A stretch of 64,000 nt of DNA. Source: LMUY01 sp964242215 (GTDB lineage: Bacteria > Pseudomonadota > Alphaproteobacteria > Acetobacterales > Acetobacteraceae). The DNA is taken from NCBI GenBank assembly GCA_964242215.1, contig CAXTCJ010000016.1:1-64000 (forward strand), in the 5' to 3' direction. The position numbers were made by a program, and so were the translations under genes. Positions 39,010 through 47,624 of this stretch are shown in pieces. The stretch's first letter is position 1, and each line of letters starts with the position of its first letter. Under the pieces are notes generated by a model. It was given only the letters and a program-made list of their open reading frames with translations. It was not told where the DNA came from and searched no databases.

Positions 39010-41100
39010 TCACGATCCTCCTTCGGGCCGAAGCGTCAGCAGCGCGTCGGCGATGGTGCAGCCCAGCCCGGCGGCGTGCACGATCACGGGGTTCAACTCG
39101 AGCTCCATGATCCGGTCGCTGGCCGCGGCGAAGGCCGACATCTGGGCAATCAAGCGGGCCAAAGCTGGCGCATCGGCCACGGGCCGGCCGCGGAAGCCGT
39201 GCAGCAGCGGAGCGCACCGCAATGCGTCCAACATGGCGGCCGCCTCGGCCTCGTCAACGGGGGCGACCCGGTGGGCGACGTCGCGCAGCAACTCGGCCTG
39301 CGTGCCGCCCGCGCCGACCGTCAGCACGGGGCCGGCGACGGGATCGCGAACGATGCCGATGATCCACTCGGTGCCTTTGACGGCCATCGGCTCCAGCAAC
39401 ACGCCCTCGATCCGTGCGGCGGGCGCGTGGCGACGTGCGGCGTCCAGCACCGCGGCATGGGCGGCGTGCAATGTGTCGCGATCGGTGATGCCCAGGCGCA
39501 CACCGTCCACCTCCGTCTTATGGACGATGTCGGGCGACTGGATCTTCAGCGCCAACGGAAAGCCCACCGCGGCGGCCGCCGTGTCTAGCCCAGCCGCATT
39601 CGTCACCAGGCGGAACGGGGCAGTGGCGATACCGCACTGCGCCAGCAAGGTCTTGACCGCGTACTCGGATATCGGACCGTCGGGCAGGCGCGCCGGCGGC
39701 GGAGGCGGCAAGCGCGCCGGCGGCACCGGCTGTGCCAACGCTCGGGCCGCGGCGCCGAGCAGGGTCATGGACGGCAGCACGACCGCGCCCGCCTCGGTGA
39801 TCGTCTTGCGCCCCAGGTCGGAGGGAAGCGTGTAGCTGTAGATCAGCACCGGCTTGCGGCGCCGGGCGATCAGGGCGCGTAGATCTGCCGCGTCCAGCGT
39901 GACCCGGGCCGGGTTGGCCAGTGATGTCACGATCGCCACCATGTCGACCGCCGGGTCGTCCATCAGCAGCTCGGTGGCGCGCAACGTGCCGCCGCCATGT
40001 GCACCCTGCGCCGTCAGGTCGACCGGATTGCGGGCGGAGCCGTAGGACGGAATGAACGAACGGATCGCCGCCTGCGATGCCTCTGACAGCTCCGGCACGT
40101 CCAGTCCGGCCAGGCTGAGCGCGTCCGCCGCAAGCGCTCCGGCGCCGCCGGAGACAGTGAGGATCGCGACCCGGTTGCCCTCGGCGCGCGGGTTGGTCAT
40201 CAGCGCGCCCATTACCGCCAGCGCTTCGTCCAGATCGGCCGCGACCGTGATGCCGTGACGGCGGAACATCGCGTCGTAGCCGGCATCCCAGCCGGCGAGG
40301 GCGGCGGTGTGGGACGCCGCCGCCATCTGGCCCGCGGCTGACCGGCCGATCTTGATCGCGACCACCGGCTTGCCCGCGGCGACGGCAGCTTCGGCGGCGG
40401 CGCGAAAGCCCGCCGGGTCCCGGATGGTCTCCACGAACATCAGCACACCGCCGGTGTCGGCGTCGCCCGCCGCATGCTGCAGGAAGTCGGCAACCGTCAA
40501 GTCAGCCTCGTTCCCGGTGCTGACGACGGAGGAGAAGGCCAGTCCTAAGGCACGGCCGCGGTTGAACAGGGCGAAGCCCATGCCGCCGCTTTGCGCCACC
40601 ACCGCGACCCGGCGTGTCGTGGCGACGGGCATGTCGTGGGCCAGGCCGTCCACGGCGGGGCTGAAGGTTGCGGTGACGCGCGCCGGCTCGTTGTAGAAGC
40701 CTTCGGCATTGGGCCCGCAGACGCGCATGCCGCTGGACCGGGCAAACGCCGCGATCTTGTCCTGCAGGTCGGGCGGTGCCGCGTCGTCCTCGGCGAACCC
40801 GGAGGAGATGATGACGGCGTGGCGCACCCCGGCGGCCGCGCAGTCCTCCAGCGCGGGCAGCACGGCGCCGGCCGGGATCGCCACCAGCGCCAGGTCCACC
40901 GCCTCGCCGATCGCGGCGGCGCTGGGGTAGCAGCGCAGGCCGTCAATCTCGCCGTAGCTGGGATTGATCGGGTAGATCGCGCCCGGGTAGCCGTTCTTTT
41001 GCAGCAGATGCAGCAATGCGCCGCGGATCTTGGTGCTGTCCGGCGAGGCGCCCACGATCGCGACGGAGCGCGGGTTGAAGAAGCTGTGCAGGCCGGTCAT
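39010..41100 (-). CDS. ADP-forming acyl-CoA synthetase (acetate--CoA ligase family)
   Basis: The 696-residue protein joins a CoA-binding Rossmann domain (SVAIVGASPDSTKIRGALLH) and succinyl-CoA-ligase-like domains with the phospho-histidine segment MAAASHTAALAGW. A C-terminal ATP-grasp domain (SEYAVKTLLAQCGIATAPF, LALKIQSPDIVHKTEVDGVR, GTEWIIGIVRDP, ELELNPVIVH) follows. It should activate a carboxylic acid with CoA and ATP, forming ADP. Within the operon it gives the CoA ester used by the dehydrogenases. Its ATG follows the stop of the upstream dehydrogenase gene by one base (TGACATG). A longer frame to 41190 is a shadow. Confidence 0.92.
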   Translation of the reverse strand: MTGLHSFFNPRSVAIVGASPDSTKIRGALLHLLQKNGYPGAIYPINPSYGEIDGLRCYPSAAAIGEAVDLALVAIPAGAVLPALEDCAAAGVRHAVIISSGFAEDDAAPPDLQDKIAAFARSSGMRVCGPNAEGFYNEPARVTATFSPAVDGLAHDMPVATTRRVAVVAQSGGMGFALFNRGRALGLAFSSVVSTGNEADLTVADFLQHAAGDADTGGVLMFVETIRDPAGFRAAAEAAVAAGKPVVAIKIGRSAAGQMAAASHTAALAGWDAGYDAMFRRHGITVAADLDEALAVMGALMTNPRAEGNRVAILTVSGGAGALAADALSLAGLDVPELSEASQAAIRSFIPSYGSARNPVDLTAQGAHGGGTLRATELLMDDPAVDMVAIVTSLANPARVTLDAADLRALIARRRKPVLIYSYTLPSDLGRKTITEAGAVVLPSMTLLGAAARALAQPVPPARLPPPPPARLPDGPISEYAVKTLLAQCGIATAPFRLVTNAAGLDTAAAAVGFPLALKIQSPDIVHKTEVDGVRLGITDRDTLHAAHAAVLDAARRHAPAARIEGVLLEPMAVKGTEWIIGIVRDPVAGPVLTVGAGGTQAELLRDVAHRVAPVDEAEAAAMLDALRCAPLLHGFRGRPVADAPALARLIAQMSAFAAASDRIMELELNPVIVHAAGLGCTIADALLTLRPEGGS

Positions 41101-41101
41101 G

Positions 41102-42109
41102 TCAGGCGGCCGCCGTGATCGTCGGCCATAGCCCATCCGCGCCGGCCCGAAGTGCCGCGCGGCCGACCAGGGCGTTCCACTCTGCCTCATTGCCGAACTC
41201 GTCGCGCCAGGACCAGAGGCGCCGGGTGAGCGGATGCAGCTCGTATTCCTGGGTGAAGCCGATTGCGCCGTGCACCTGGTGGGCGATGCCGGCAGCGATC
41301 GAGGCTGCCTCGCCCGCCCGCGCCTTGGCGGCGCCGATCACCAACGGGTCCAGCGTGCCGCCCAGCGCCTCGGCGGCCATGTCTGCGGCCGCGCCGGCGG
41401 CGACGCACTGGCCGGCCAGGATGGCCATGGATTGCTGAATCGCCTGGAACTTGCCGATCGGGCGGCCGAACTGCACCCGCGTCTGCACGTAGGCCACGCA
41501 TACGTCCAGGATCCGCGTCAGCGCCCCGGCGATCTGCACCGTGCGTACCGCGGCGCCCGCTTCACGCAGCGAGACGGGGCACGCCATCGCCTCCACCGCC
41601 GCATCGAACACCAGGTCGTCCCGCGGCTCGCCGGCGACGTTCGTGCCGTGGGTCGCGGTGAACCCCTCGGCCGGCACGCAGGCCACATGCCCGTCGACGA
41701 CCACCGCGACGGCCCGCGCATCGCGGCCCCACGGCACGCGGCGTGCGGTGCCGGACAGCCGGCCACCTACCAGCCTGAGCGTGTCGTTGCGCCGCACCGG
41801 GGTGAGGGTGAGCGGCCCGGGTGGGACGGCCAGACCGGCCTGGGCGAGCAGCCAGCCGGCCAGCATTGTCTCGGCGAGCGGGATCGGTGCGGCGTGGGCG
41901 GCGGCGATGCGGACCAGCCCCATCGCTTCCGCTGGGCTCGCGCCGAAGCCGCCGGCCGATTCCGGCAGCAGGGCGGCGGTGAAGCCGGCGTCTTCCACGG
42001 CGTCCCACAGCGCTTGCGGCCAAACGCCACTTTCGGCGGACTTGATCGTGTCCTTGCCGGAATGCGCTGCAAACAGGCGCTCCGCACTATCGGTCAGTTG
42101 GTCGCTCAT
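41102..42109 (-). CDS. Acyl-CoA dehydrogenase (short, divergent subunit)
   Basis: The 335-residue protein has the acyl-CoA dehydrogenase layout, but its middle domain is shortened and poorly conserved. The N-terminal part has DAVEDAGFTAALLPESAGGF and the C-terminal part has YVQTRVQFGRPIGKFQAIQQ, AKARAGEAASIAAGIAHQVH and GAIGFTQEYELHPLTRRLWS. Such short subunits usually form a mixed complex with a full-length partner; the partner here is probably the 37847-39007 protein. It follows the SDR gene by 13 nt. Confidence 0.9.
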   Translation of the reverse strand: MSDQLTDSAERLFAAHSGKDTIKSAESGVWPQALWDAVEDAGFTAALLPESAGGFGASPAEAMGLVRIAAAHAAPIPLAETMLAGWLLAQAGLAVPPGPLTLTPVRRNDTLRLVGGRLSGTARRVPWGRDARAVAVVVDGHVACVPAEGFTATHGTNVAGEPRDDLVFDAAVEAMACPVSLREAGAAVRTVQIAGALTRILDVCVAYVQTRVQFGRPIGKFQAIQQSMAILAGQCVAAGAAADMAAEALGGTLDPLVIGAAKARAGEAASIAAGIAHQVHGAIGFTQEYELHPLTRRLWSWRDEFGNEAEWNALVGRAALRAGADGLWPTITAAA

Positions 42110-42122
42110 CGTCCCCTCCTTG

Positions 42123-42971
42123 TCATCGCCGTCCTCGCAGGCCGTCCCACCATTCGTCGTTGAATCCCAGCAGAGCGGCAGTGTCGCTTTGTGCCGCCCC
42201 GGACAGCCATCGCTTGCCGCCGTCTACCACCATGCAATCACCCGACACGTAGGACGCGAGGTCGGACAGCAGGAACGCGCAGGCATTGGCCAGCTCGACA
42301 TGCGCGCCGACGCGGGCGAGCGGGATGGTATCCTCCGGGGTAGGCTTGACGAGCCCAGGCGGCGCCAGGCCGGCCGCTGCACCGGGCGTCGGAAATGCCC
42401 CCGGCGCAACGGCGTTGAGCCGGATGCCGTGCCGCCCCCATTCGACGGCCAGGCTGCGCGTCATCGCCAGCACGCCCGCCTTCGCCATGGCGGAGGGAAC
42501 CGTGAACGCAGCGCCGCCCAGGGCGGACAAAGTCAGGATCGAGAGCACCGTACCGGCCCGCCCGTCCGCAATCCAACGCCGGCCGCAGCCCAGCGTGCAA
42601 TAGGCGGAGCCGTGCAGCACCACGCCCAGCACCGCATCCACCGCGCGGGGCGACAGCCGGTGGCTCTGCGCCAGGAAGTTGCCGGCGGCGTTGTTGACCA
42701 GGGCGTCGAGCGGCCGGTCGCGCCAGATCGTGTCCAGCATGGCCTCCACCTGCCCCGCATCGCGCAGGTCGCAGCCGATCGTGTCCACCTGCGCCCCCGG
42801 ATGGCTGGCGCGCATGGCGGCCGCCGTCTCCTCCAGCACGGGCACGCGGCGGCCGCAGATCACCAGGGCGGCGCCGAGCCCGAGCACGTGCTCACCCAGG
42901 GCGCGGCCCAGCCCGGTGCCGCCGCCGGTGATCAGGATGCGCTTGCCAGCCAGCAGATCAGGCGTGAACAT
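42123..42971 (-). CDS. Short-chain dehydrogenase, 2,4-dienoyl-CoA-reductase-like
   Basis: The 282-residue protein has the NADP-binding motif ILITGGGTGLGRALGEHV, LVNNAAGNFLA and the catalytic region PSAMAKAGVLAMTRSLAVEW. The classical Tyr-x-x-x-Lys is replaced by a segment with Lys only, as in peroxisomal-type 2,4-dienoyl-CoA reductases; RLNAVAPGAFPTPGA follows. The C-terminal SGDCMVVDGGKRWL is typical. Its start overlaps the stop of livF by 14 nt, so transport and acyl-CoA genes are one transcription unit. It probably reduces an unsaturated CoA ester. Confidence 0.88.
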   Translation of the reverse strand: MFTPDLLAGKRILITGGGTGLGRALGEHVLGLGAALVICGRRVPVLEETAAAMRASHPGAQVDTIGCDLRDAGQVEAMLDTIWRDRPLDALVNNAAGNFLAQSHRLSPRAVDAVLGVVLHGSAYCTLGCGRRWIADGRAGTVLSILTLSALGGAAFTVPSAMAKAGVLAMTRSLAVEWGRHGIRLNAVAPGAFPTPGAAAGLAPPGLVKPTPEDTIPLARVGAHVELANACAFLLSDLASYVSGDCMVVDGGKRWLSGAAQSDTAALLGFNDEWWDGLRGRR

Positions 42972-43680
42972 TCGCGGCCCCCAATCCGAAATAGGCTCGG
43001 CGTAGACCGTCGTCGGCCTGCATCTCGGCCGGGGTGCCGCCGAAGCGGATACGGCCGCTCTCCAGCGTGAAGCCGCGATCGCCCAATTCGAGGAACTTCA
43101 CGTTCTGCTCGGCGATCAGCATCGACAACCCGGCGGCGCGGCTGGCGGCGAGCGAACGCAGCACGGTCGACACCATCAGCGGCGACAACCCGGCCGATGG
43201 CTCGTCCATCACCAGAAGCTTGGGGCAGGCGGCGAGGGCCTTGGCGATGCCGAGCATCTTGCGCTGCCCACCCGACAGGCTCGAACCGAGCTGGCGCCGC
43301 TTGTCCTTCAACACGGGAAACAGGTCGAACAGTTCTGCCGCCCGCGCCCGCGCCTTCGCCGCAGGTACGAACAGCCCGCCCAGGTCGATGTTGTCCGCGA
43401 CCGAGAGGCCGGGGAACACGCCCAGCTCCGACATGTAGCTCATGCCCAGGCGGACCCGGGCGCGGGTGGGCAGATGGGCGACGTTTTCGCCGCAGAACAG
43501 GATCTTGCCGCCACGCGCCGGCAGCAATCCGTGCAGGCATTTCAGCAGCGTCGTCTTGCCGGCGCCGTTCGGGCCCAACAGCACCACCGTCTCGCTCTCG
43601 CCGACGTCGAGATCGACGCCCCAGAGGACTTGGATGTTGCCGTAGCCAGCCTCGAGCCCAACGGTCTGCAACAGGCTCAT
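42958..43680 (-). CDS. livF: Branched-chain-type ABC transporter ATP-binding protein LivF
   Basis: The 240-residue ATPase has Walker A GPNGAGKTTLLK, signature LSGGQRKMLGIAKAL, Walker B LLVMDEPSAGLSP and the switch histidine replaced by Gln in IAEQN, typical of LivF. The ATG at 43680 overlaps the livG stop by 4 nt. A frame extending to 43911 is a shadow of livG. It drives uptake together with LivG. Confidence 0.95.
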   Translation of the reverse strand: MSLLQTVGLEAGYGNIQVLWGVDLDVGESETVVLLGPNGAGKTTLLKCLHGLLPARGGKILFCGENVAHLPTRARVRLGMSYMSELGVFPGLSVADNIDLGGLFVPAAKARARAAELFDLFPVLKDKRRQLGSSLSGGQRKMLGIAKALAACPKLLVMDEPSAGLSPLMVSTVLRSLAASRAAGLSMLIAEQNVKFLELGDRGFTLESGRIRFGGTPAEMQADDGLRRAYFGLGAANVHA

Positions 43681-44387
43681 GGGACCGGCTCCGGCGCACC
43701 CAGGAAGACCTCGACCACGGCCTTGTCCCGCGTGGCATCGCGCATCTGGCCGCCGAAGATCTGCCGGCCGGCATTCATCACCACGACGCGGTGGGTGATG
43801 CGGTCGATGAAGCTCATCAGGTGCTCCACCACCACCAGGCCCATGCCGTCCTCGGCCAGCGCGATGAGCCGTGACGCGACACGGTTGAGCTCCGCCGGAT
43901 GCAGGCCGCATGCCAGTTCGTCGACCAGGAGCAGGCGTGGCCGGGTCACCAGGGCGCGGGCCAGGTCCAGCATCTTCTGGCTCACGCTGTTTAGTTCACC
44001 GGCGGGGCGGTTGGCGTGCTGGTCCAACTCCACGCTGGCGAGGATCGCATCCAGGTCGGCGCCAGCGCCGTGCGCGACCTCCAGGTTCTGCCGCACCGTC
44101 AGCGACGCGAAGGGTTTCGGCACCTGGAACGTGCGGTTCACCCCCGCTGCGGCCCGGCGGTGGGCGGCCACGCCGATCAGCGAGCGGCCGCCCAATTGGA
44201 TGTCGCCTTCGTCCGGGGCCAGCAGCCCGCTGACGACGTTGATCAGCGTCGTCTTGCCGGAGCCGTTGGGACCGATCAACCCGACGATCTCGCCCGCCGC
44301 CACAGTAAGATCGATGCCGTCGAGCGCGGTGAAGCCGCCGAAGCGCTTCACCACGCCGGTCACGTGCAGGAGGGGCGTTTCAAGCAT
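43677..44387 (-). CDS. livG: Branched-chain-type ABC transporter ATP-binding protein LivG
   Basis: The 236-residue ATPase has Walker A GPNGSGKTTLINVVSG and Walker B LLLVDELACGLHPAE. The signature reads ELNSVSQKMLDLARAL instead of LSGGQ; a similar LNLVxRKxLELARAL form is common in one LivG subfamily, so this is probably functional. The ATG at 44387 is used; GTG 44393 is possible and would overlap livM by 14 nt. The long insertion VPKPFASLTVRQNLEVAHG is the usual LivG helical region. Confidence 0.93.
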   Translation of the reverse strand: MLETPLLHVTGVVKRFGGFTALDGIDLTVAAGEIVGLIGPNGSGKTTLINVVSGLLAPDEGDIQLGGRSLIGVAAHRRAAAGVNRTFQVPKPFASLTVRQNLEVAHGAGADLDAILASVELDQHANRPAGELNSVSQKMLDLARALVTRPRLLLVDELACGLHPAELNRVASRLIALAEDGMGLVVVEHLMSFIDRITHRVVVMNAGRQIFGGQMRDATRDKAVVEVFLGAPEPVP

Positions 44388-45309
44388 GGGCACGGTGCCA
44401 CCGCTTGGGGATGGCGGCGAGCCCCTCGGGGAAGAACAGCACCAGCGCCATGATCAGCAGCCCGTATGCTAGCTGAAAATACTGCGGCGCCGAGACGCCG
44501 ATGGCGTTGTAGGTGCCGTACAGCACAAGCACGCCGATCACCGGTCCGATCAGCGTCCCGGCCCCGCCGAACAGGGTGAAGACGATGGCGAAGATGCTGA
44601 AGTTGAAGTCGAACACCGCGTCCGGGAAGAACGTGGCGGCGCGCCACGCGAACACCGCCCCGATCAGCCCGGCGATCACCGCGCTCAACAGCCAGACGAT
44701 CAGGCGGCCGCGCACCACGTCGATCCCCGCCATGCCCGCCGAGACCGGGTTGTCCCGCGCCGCCCGCAGGCGCAAGCCGAACCGGGTGTGCCGCAGCGTG
44801 GCGACCAACCCCATGGTGAGCGCCAGGATGCCGAGCGCCAGGCCGTAGGTCAGCCCCGGCCGATAGCCGGCGTCGAGCCGCACGCCATATGGGCCGCCGG
44901 TGAGGTCGCTCAGATCGGGGTTGGCGATCAGGTGCCGCAAGGCCTCGGCTGCGGCCAGGCTCGCCAGGCCGAAATACGCGCCCTGCAGCCGCAGCAACGG
45001 CGCCAATACCAAGGCGACCAGCAGCGCCGCCACACCGCCCGCCGCCACGGCGACCAGAGGCGGCGCCAGCCCGTGCATGACCGTCAGCGCGAACCCGTAC
45101 GCCCCGGCGCCGAAGAACCCGACATAGCCGAACGGCAGGTAGCCGGAGAACCCGTAGGTGAGGTTCAGCCCCTGCGCCAGCACCAGGAACACGACGAAGT
45201 TCAGCAGCAGGAGTTGGTTGTCGTACAGCGAAGGCAGCGCCGCAAACAGCAGCACCGGCAGCATGCCGACGGCCAGGTCTCGCAGCAGCGCTGTGGTGCC
45301 CCGGCTCAT
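44380..45309 (-). CDS. livM: Branched-chain-type ABC transporter permease LivM
   Basis: The 309-residue membrane protein has about nine hydrophobic segments and the LivM motifs LNLTYGFSGYLPFGYVGFFG, LRLQGAYFGLASLAAAEAL, AARDNPVSAGMAGIDVVRGR and FTLFGGAGTLIGPVIGVLVL. It pairs with LivH to form the channel. Two strong inverted repeats fill the 75 nt between it and livH. Confidence 0.94.
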   Translation of the reverse strand: MSRGTTALLRDLAVGMLPVLLFAALPSLYDNQLLLLNFVVFLVLAQGLNLTYGFSGYLPFGYVGFFGAGAYGFALTVMHGLAPPLVAVAAGGVAALLVALVLAPLLRLQGAYFGLASLAAAEALRHLIANPDLSDLTGGPYGVRLDAGYRPGLTYGLALGILALTMGLVATLRHTRFGLRLRAARDNPVSAGMAGIDVVRGRLIVWLLSAVIAGLIGAVFAWRAATFFPDAVFDFNFSIFAIVFTLFGGAGTLIGPVIGVLVLYGTYNAIGVSAPQYFQLAYGLLIMALVLFFPEGLAAIPKRWHRAHA

Positions 45310-45326
45310 CGACGCACCAACTGTGG

Positions 45327-45386
45327 GGTGGGCTGCTCGCAGCCCACCACTGTTCGGCAGAGGGTGGGCTGCAAGCAGCCCACCCT
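45327..45386. repeat. Pair of strong hairpins between livH and livM
   Basis: Two related inverted repeats follow each other. The first (45327-45348) has arms GGTGGGCTGC and GCAGCCCACC around TC. The second (45361-45386) has arms AGGGTGGGCTGC and GCAGCCCACCCT around AA and reaches into the livH stop codon. They share the core GGTGGGCTGC. They look like a REP-type intergenic repeat and would form stable hairpins in the operon mRNA, perhaps reducing expression of livM and later genes or protecting the upstream message. Confidence 0.75.
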
Positions 45387-46260
45387 ACGCATACCGCACG
45401 CGCGAGCCCAACAGCCCGGTCGGCCGCACCAGTAGCACGCCGATCAGCACCAGATTGGGCAGTAGGTCGGTGAACGAACTGAAATAGGTCCGCATCAGCA
45501 TCAGGCACACGCCATAGATCGTGCCGCCCAGCAGCGTGCCCAGCGGATTACCGAGCGAGCCGATCACGATCACGGCGAACGACACCAGGTCGATCGGCAC
45601 GCCCAGGCCCGGCGTGAAGCTGCCCATCATGAACGGCGCGAACACGCCAGCCACCGCCGCCAGCGCCGTGCCGAAGCCGAACGCCACGGCGGAGATGCGG
45701 TGCACGTCGATGCCGATCGCCACCGCTTCCTCCCGCTGCGCCATGATCGCGCGCGTCTGGCGGCCGAGCCGGGTGTGATACAGGTACAGCCACACGCCGG
45801 CGAGCATCACCACGGCGACGGCCGCGGCATACACCCAGGCGAACGGCACCGTCTGGCCCAGGATCGGCACCGGGCCGCCACCCAGCACCCGGCTTGGAAT
45901 GGACCGCTCGTTGTTGCCGAACAGCATGGACACGATAGCCTCGATGGTCTGCGACAAGCCGAAGAACAGGATCAGCGACAGCATCTCAGGATCGCGGGCG
46001 CGCTGCAGCCGGGGCACCAGGGCGTAGTACACCGGCAAGGCGATCACGAAGAACACAGCGAACGTGGCGATGACCGTCGGCACCGGGCTGACCGCGGCCG
46101 TGCGCATCAGCCAATAGGCGGAGAAGGCGCCCAGCATCAGGAAGTCGCCATGCGCGAGGTTGACGATCCGCATGACGCCGAACACCAGGTTCATGCCGAC
46201 GCCGACCAGCGCGTAGTACAGGCCGAACAGCAGCCCGGCGAGGATCGCGTACCCCAACAC
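45385..46260 (-). CDS. livH: Branched-chain-type ABC transporter permease LivH
   Basis: The 291-residue membrane protein has eight hydrophobic segments and the LivH motifs GVGMNLVFGVMRIVNLAHGD, ILFFGLSQTIEAIVS, LGRQTRAIMAQREEAVAIGI and VIVIGSLGNPLGTLLGGTIY. The start is GTG at 46260, 7 nt after the receptor gene. Its stop lies in the second hairpin of the repeat pair. Confidence 0.94.
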   Translation of the reverse strand: MLGYAILAGLLFGLYYALVGVGMNLVFGVMRIVNLAHGDFLMLGAFSAYWLMRTAAVSPVPTVIATFAVFFVIALPVYYALVPRLQRARDPEMLSLILFFGLSQTIEAIVSMLFGNNERSIPSRVLGGGPVPILGQTVPFAWVYAAAVAVVMLAGVWLYLYHTRLGRQTRAIMAQREEAVAIGIDVHRISAVAFGFGTALAAVAGVFAPFMMGSFTPGLGVPIDLVSFAVIVIGSLGNPLGTLLGGTIYGVCLMLMRTYFSSFTDLLPNLVLIGVLLVRPTGLLGSRVRYA

Positions 46261-46267
46261 CGCGCGG

Positions 46268-47536
46268 CTACGGCGCCGGGTAGATTGGCTTGGCGGTGGC
46301 CAGATCCGCCGGCCAGACGATGTTCAGGCCGAGATCGGTCGACCCGGTTTTTGGCGGCAGGATTTGGCCCAGCGGATCGATCTCGCCGCTCTGCGATCCA
46401 TCCGCCGCCAGCACGAACGGGCCGACCAGCGTTTCCATGTTGCCGGACAGGGTGAACACCGCGCGGCGCAATTCCAACTGGTCCAGGCTCTCGGCGACGG
46501 CCAGCGCCCGCTCGATCACCAGCCCGGCCTGGTAGCCGGCGATGGCGTTGTAGCCGAACTCCACGCCCTTGATGCTGTTCGCCGTGAGGTACTGCTCGAA
46601 CGCCGCCTCGAACTCGCTCCGCGTCAGGCCGTACGTGGTCTTGAACTCGTAGGATCCCGGGCCGGCCAGAGCGTACGTGTTGTACAGCTGGTCGGCCAGG
46701 CCGTTGGTTTTGATGAGGTTTTGTTCGGTCAGGCCGTACCCGGTGAACAGGAACTTGAACTTGGTGTCGTTGTCCTGCAGCGCGCGGAGGAAGGCGAGTT
46801 CGTTGGTGGGATAACCGAATTCCAACACGGCGTCCGGCTTGGCGGCCTGCATGTTGTTGACCAGGACGGTGTAGTCCGTGGTGTTGGTGGGCACGCCATT
46901 GTCGAACACCAGCTTGACCTCGGGATGCGCCTTCAACGCCTCGCGCACCGCTTTCGCCTGGTAGGCGGTGTAGTCGGCGGTGACGTAAAGAAGCGCCGCG
47001 GACTTGATACCGAGCGACGACATCTGGCCCACGAAATCGGCCAGCGTCTTCGGGTAGCGATCCGTGGCGGCGAGCGCCAACAGCACGATGTACGGATTGT
47101 CCGGGCTGAAGAAGTTGGGGCTGCTCCCCGTGGTATCCCACAGCAGCACCTTGTGGTCCCGCGCCACGGGAACCGACGCCGCCGTCATCACCGAGGTGGA
47201 GTCCGGCACCAGGATATCGACCTTGTCCTGGGTGATCAGCTGGTTGGTCAGAGTGCCCGCCAGCGACGGCGAGCTCTGGTCGTCGTAGGAAATCAGCTTG
47301 ATCGGGACGCGCTTGCCAAAGCCTTTGACGAAGACGCCGCCCTGCTTGTTGAGCCCGTCCACCCAATACTGCAGCGCCACATGCATCGGGGCGGAGGTGC
47401 TCGCCATGGTGCCGGAGTTGGCATAGAGCGAGCCGATCTTGATCTCCGCCGGCGCATCCGCAGCGAGGGCGGCCGCAGGTAGGCCCGCTACACCAAGTGC
47501 ACATGCCGCGGCACGCAGCCAGTCACCAAGCCTCAT
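46268..47536 (-). CDS. Branched-chain-type ABC transporter substrate-binding protein
   Basis: The 422-residue receptor starts with a signal peptide (RAAACALGVAGLPAAALAAD) and has the type I binding fold: IKIGSLYANSGTMASTSAPM, VPIKLISYDDQSSPSLAGTL, VLLWDTTGSSPNFFSPDNPY and AALLYVTADYTAYQAKAVRE. The ligand is not necessarily an amino acid. The acyl-CoA genes in the same operon point to a carboxylic acid such as an aromatic or alicyclic acid. GGAGGAA is 8 nt before the ATG. Confidence 0.93.
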   Translation of the reverse strand: MRLGDWLRAAACALGVAGLPAAALAADAPAEIKIGSLYANSGTMASTSAPMHVALQYWVDGLNKQGGVFVKGFGKRVPIKLISYDDQSSPSLAGTLTNQLITQDKVDILVPDSTSVMTAASVPVARDHKVLLWDTTGSSPNFFSPDNPYIVLLALAATDRYPKTLADFVGQMSSLGIKSAALLYVTADYTAYQAKAVREALKAHPEVKLVFDNGVPTNTTDYTVLVNNMQAAKPDAVLEFGYPTNELAFLRALQDNDTKFKFLFTGYGLTEQNLIKTNGLADQLYNTYALAGPGSYEFKTTYGLTRSEFEAAFEQYLTANSIKGVEFGYNAIAGYQAGLVIERALAVAESLDQLELRRAVFTLSGNMETLVGPFVLAADGSQSGEIDPLGQILPPKTGSTDLGLNIVWPADLATAKPIYPAP

Positions 47537-47624
47537 ACGTCAGTTCCTCCGCCGCTGCGGCTTATTGCCGCTATGGCTCGAACGATAAGCCCGGAACCGC
47601 GCGGGCCGCCAGTCGCGAATGGGT

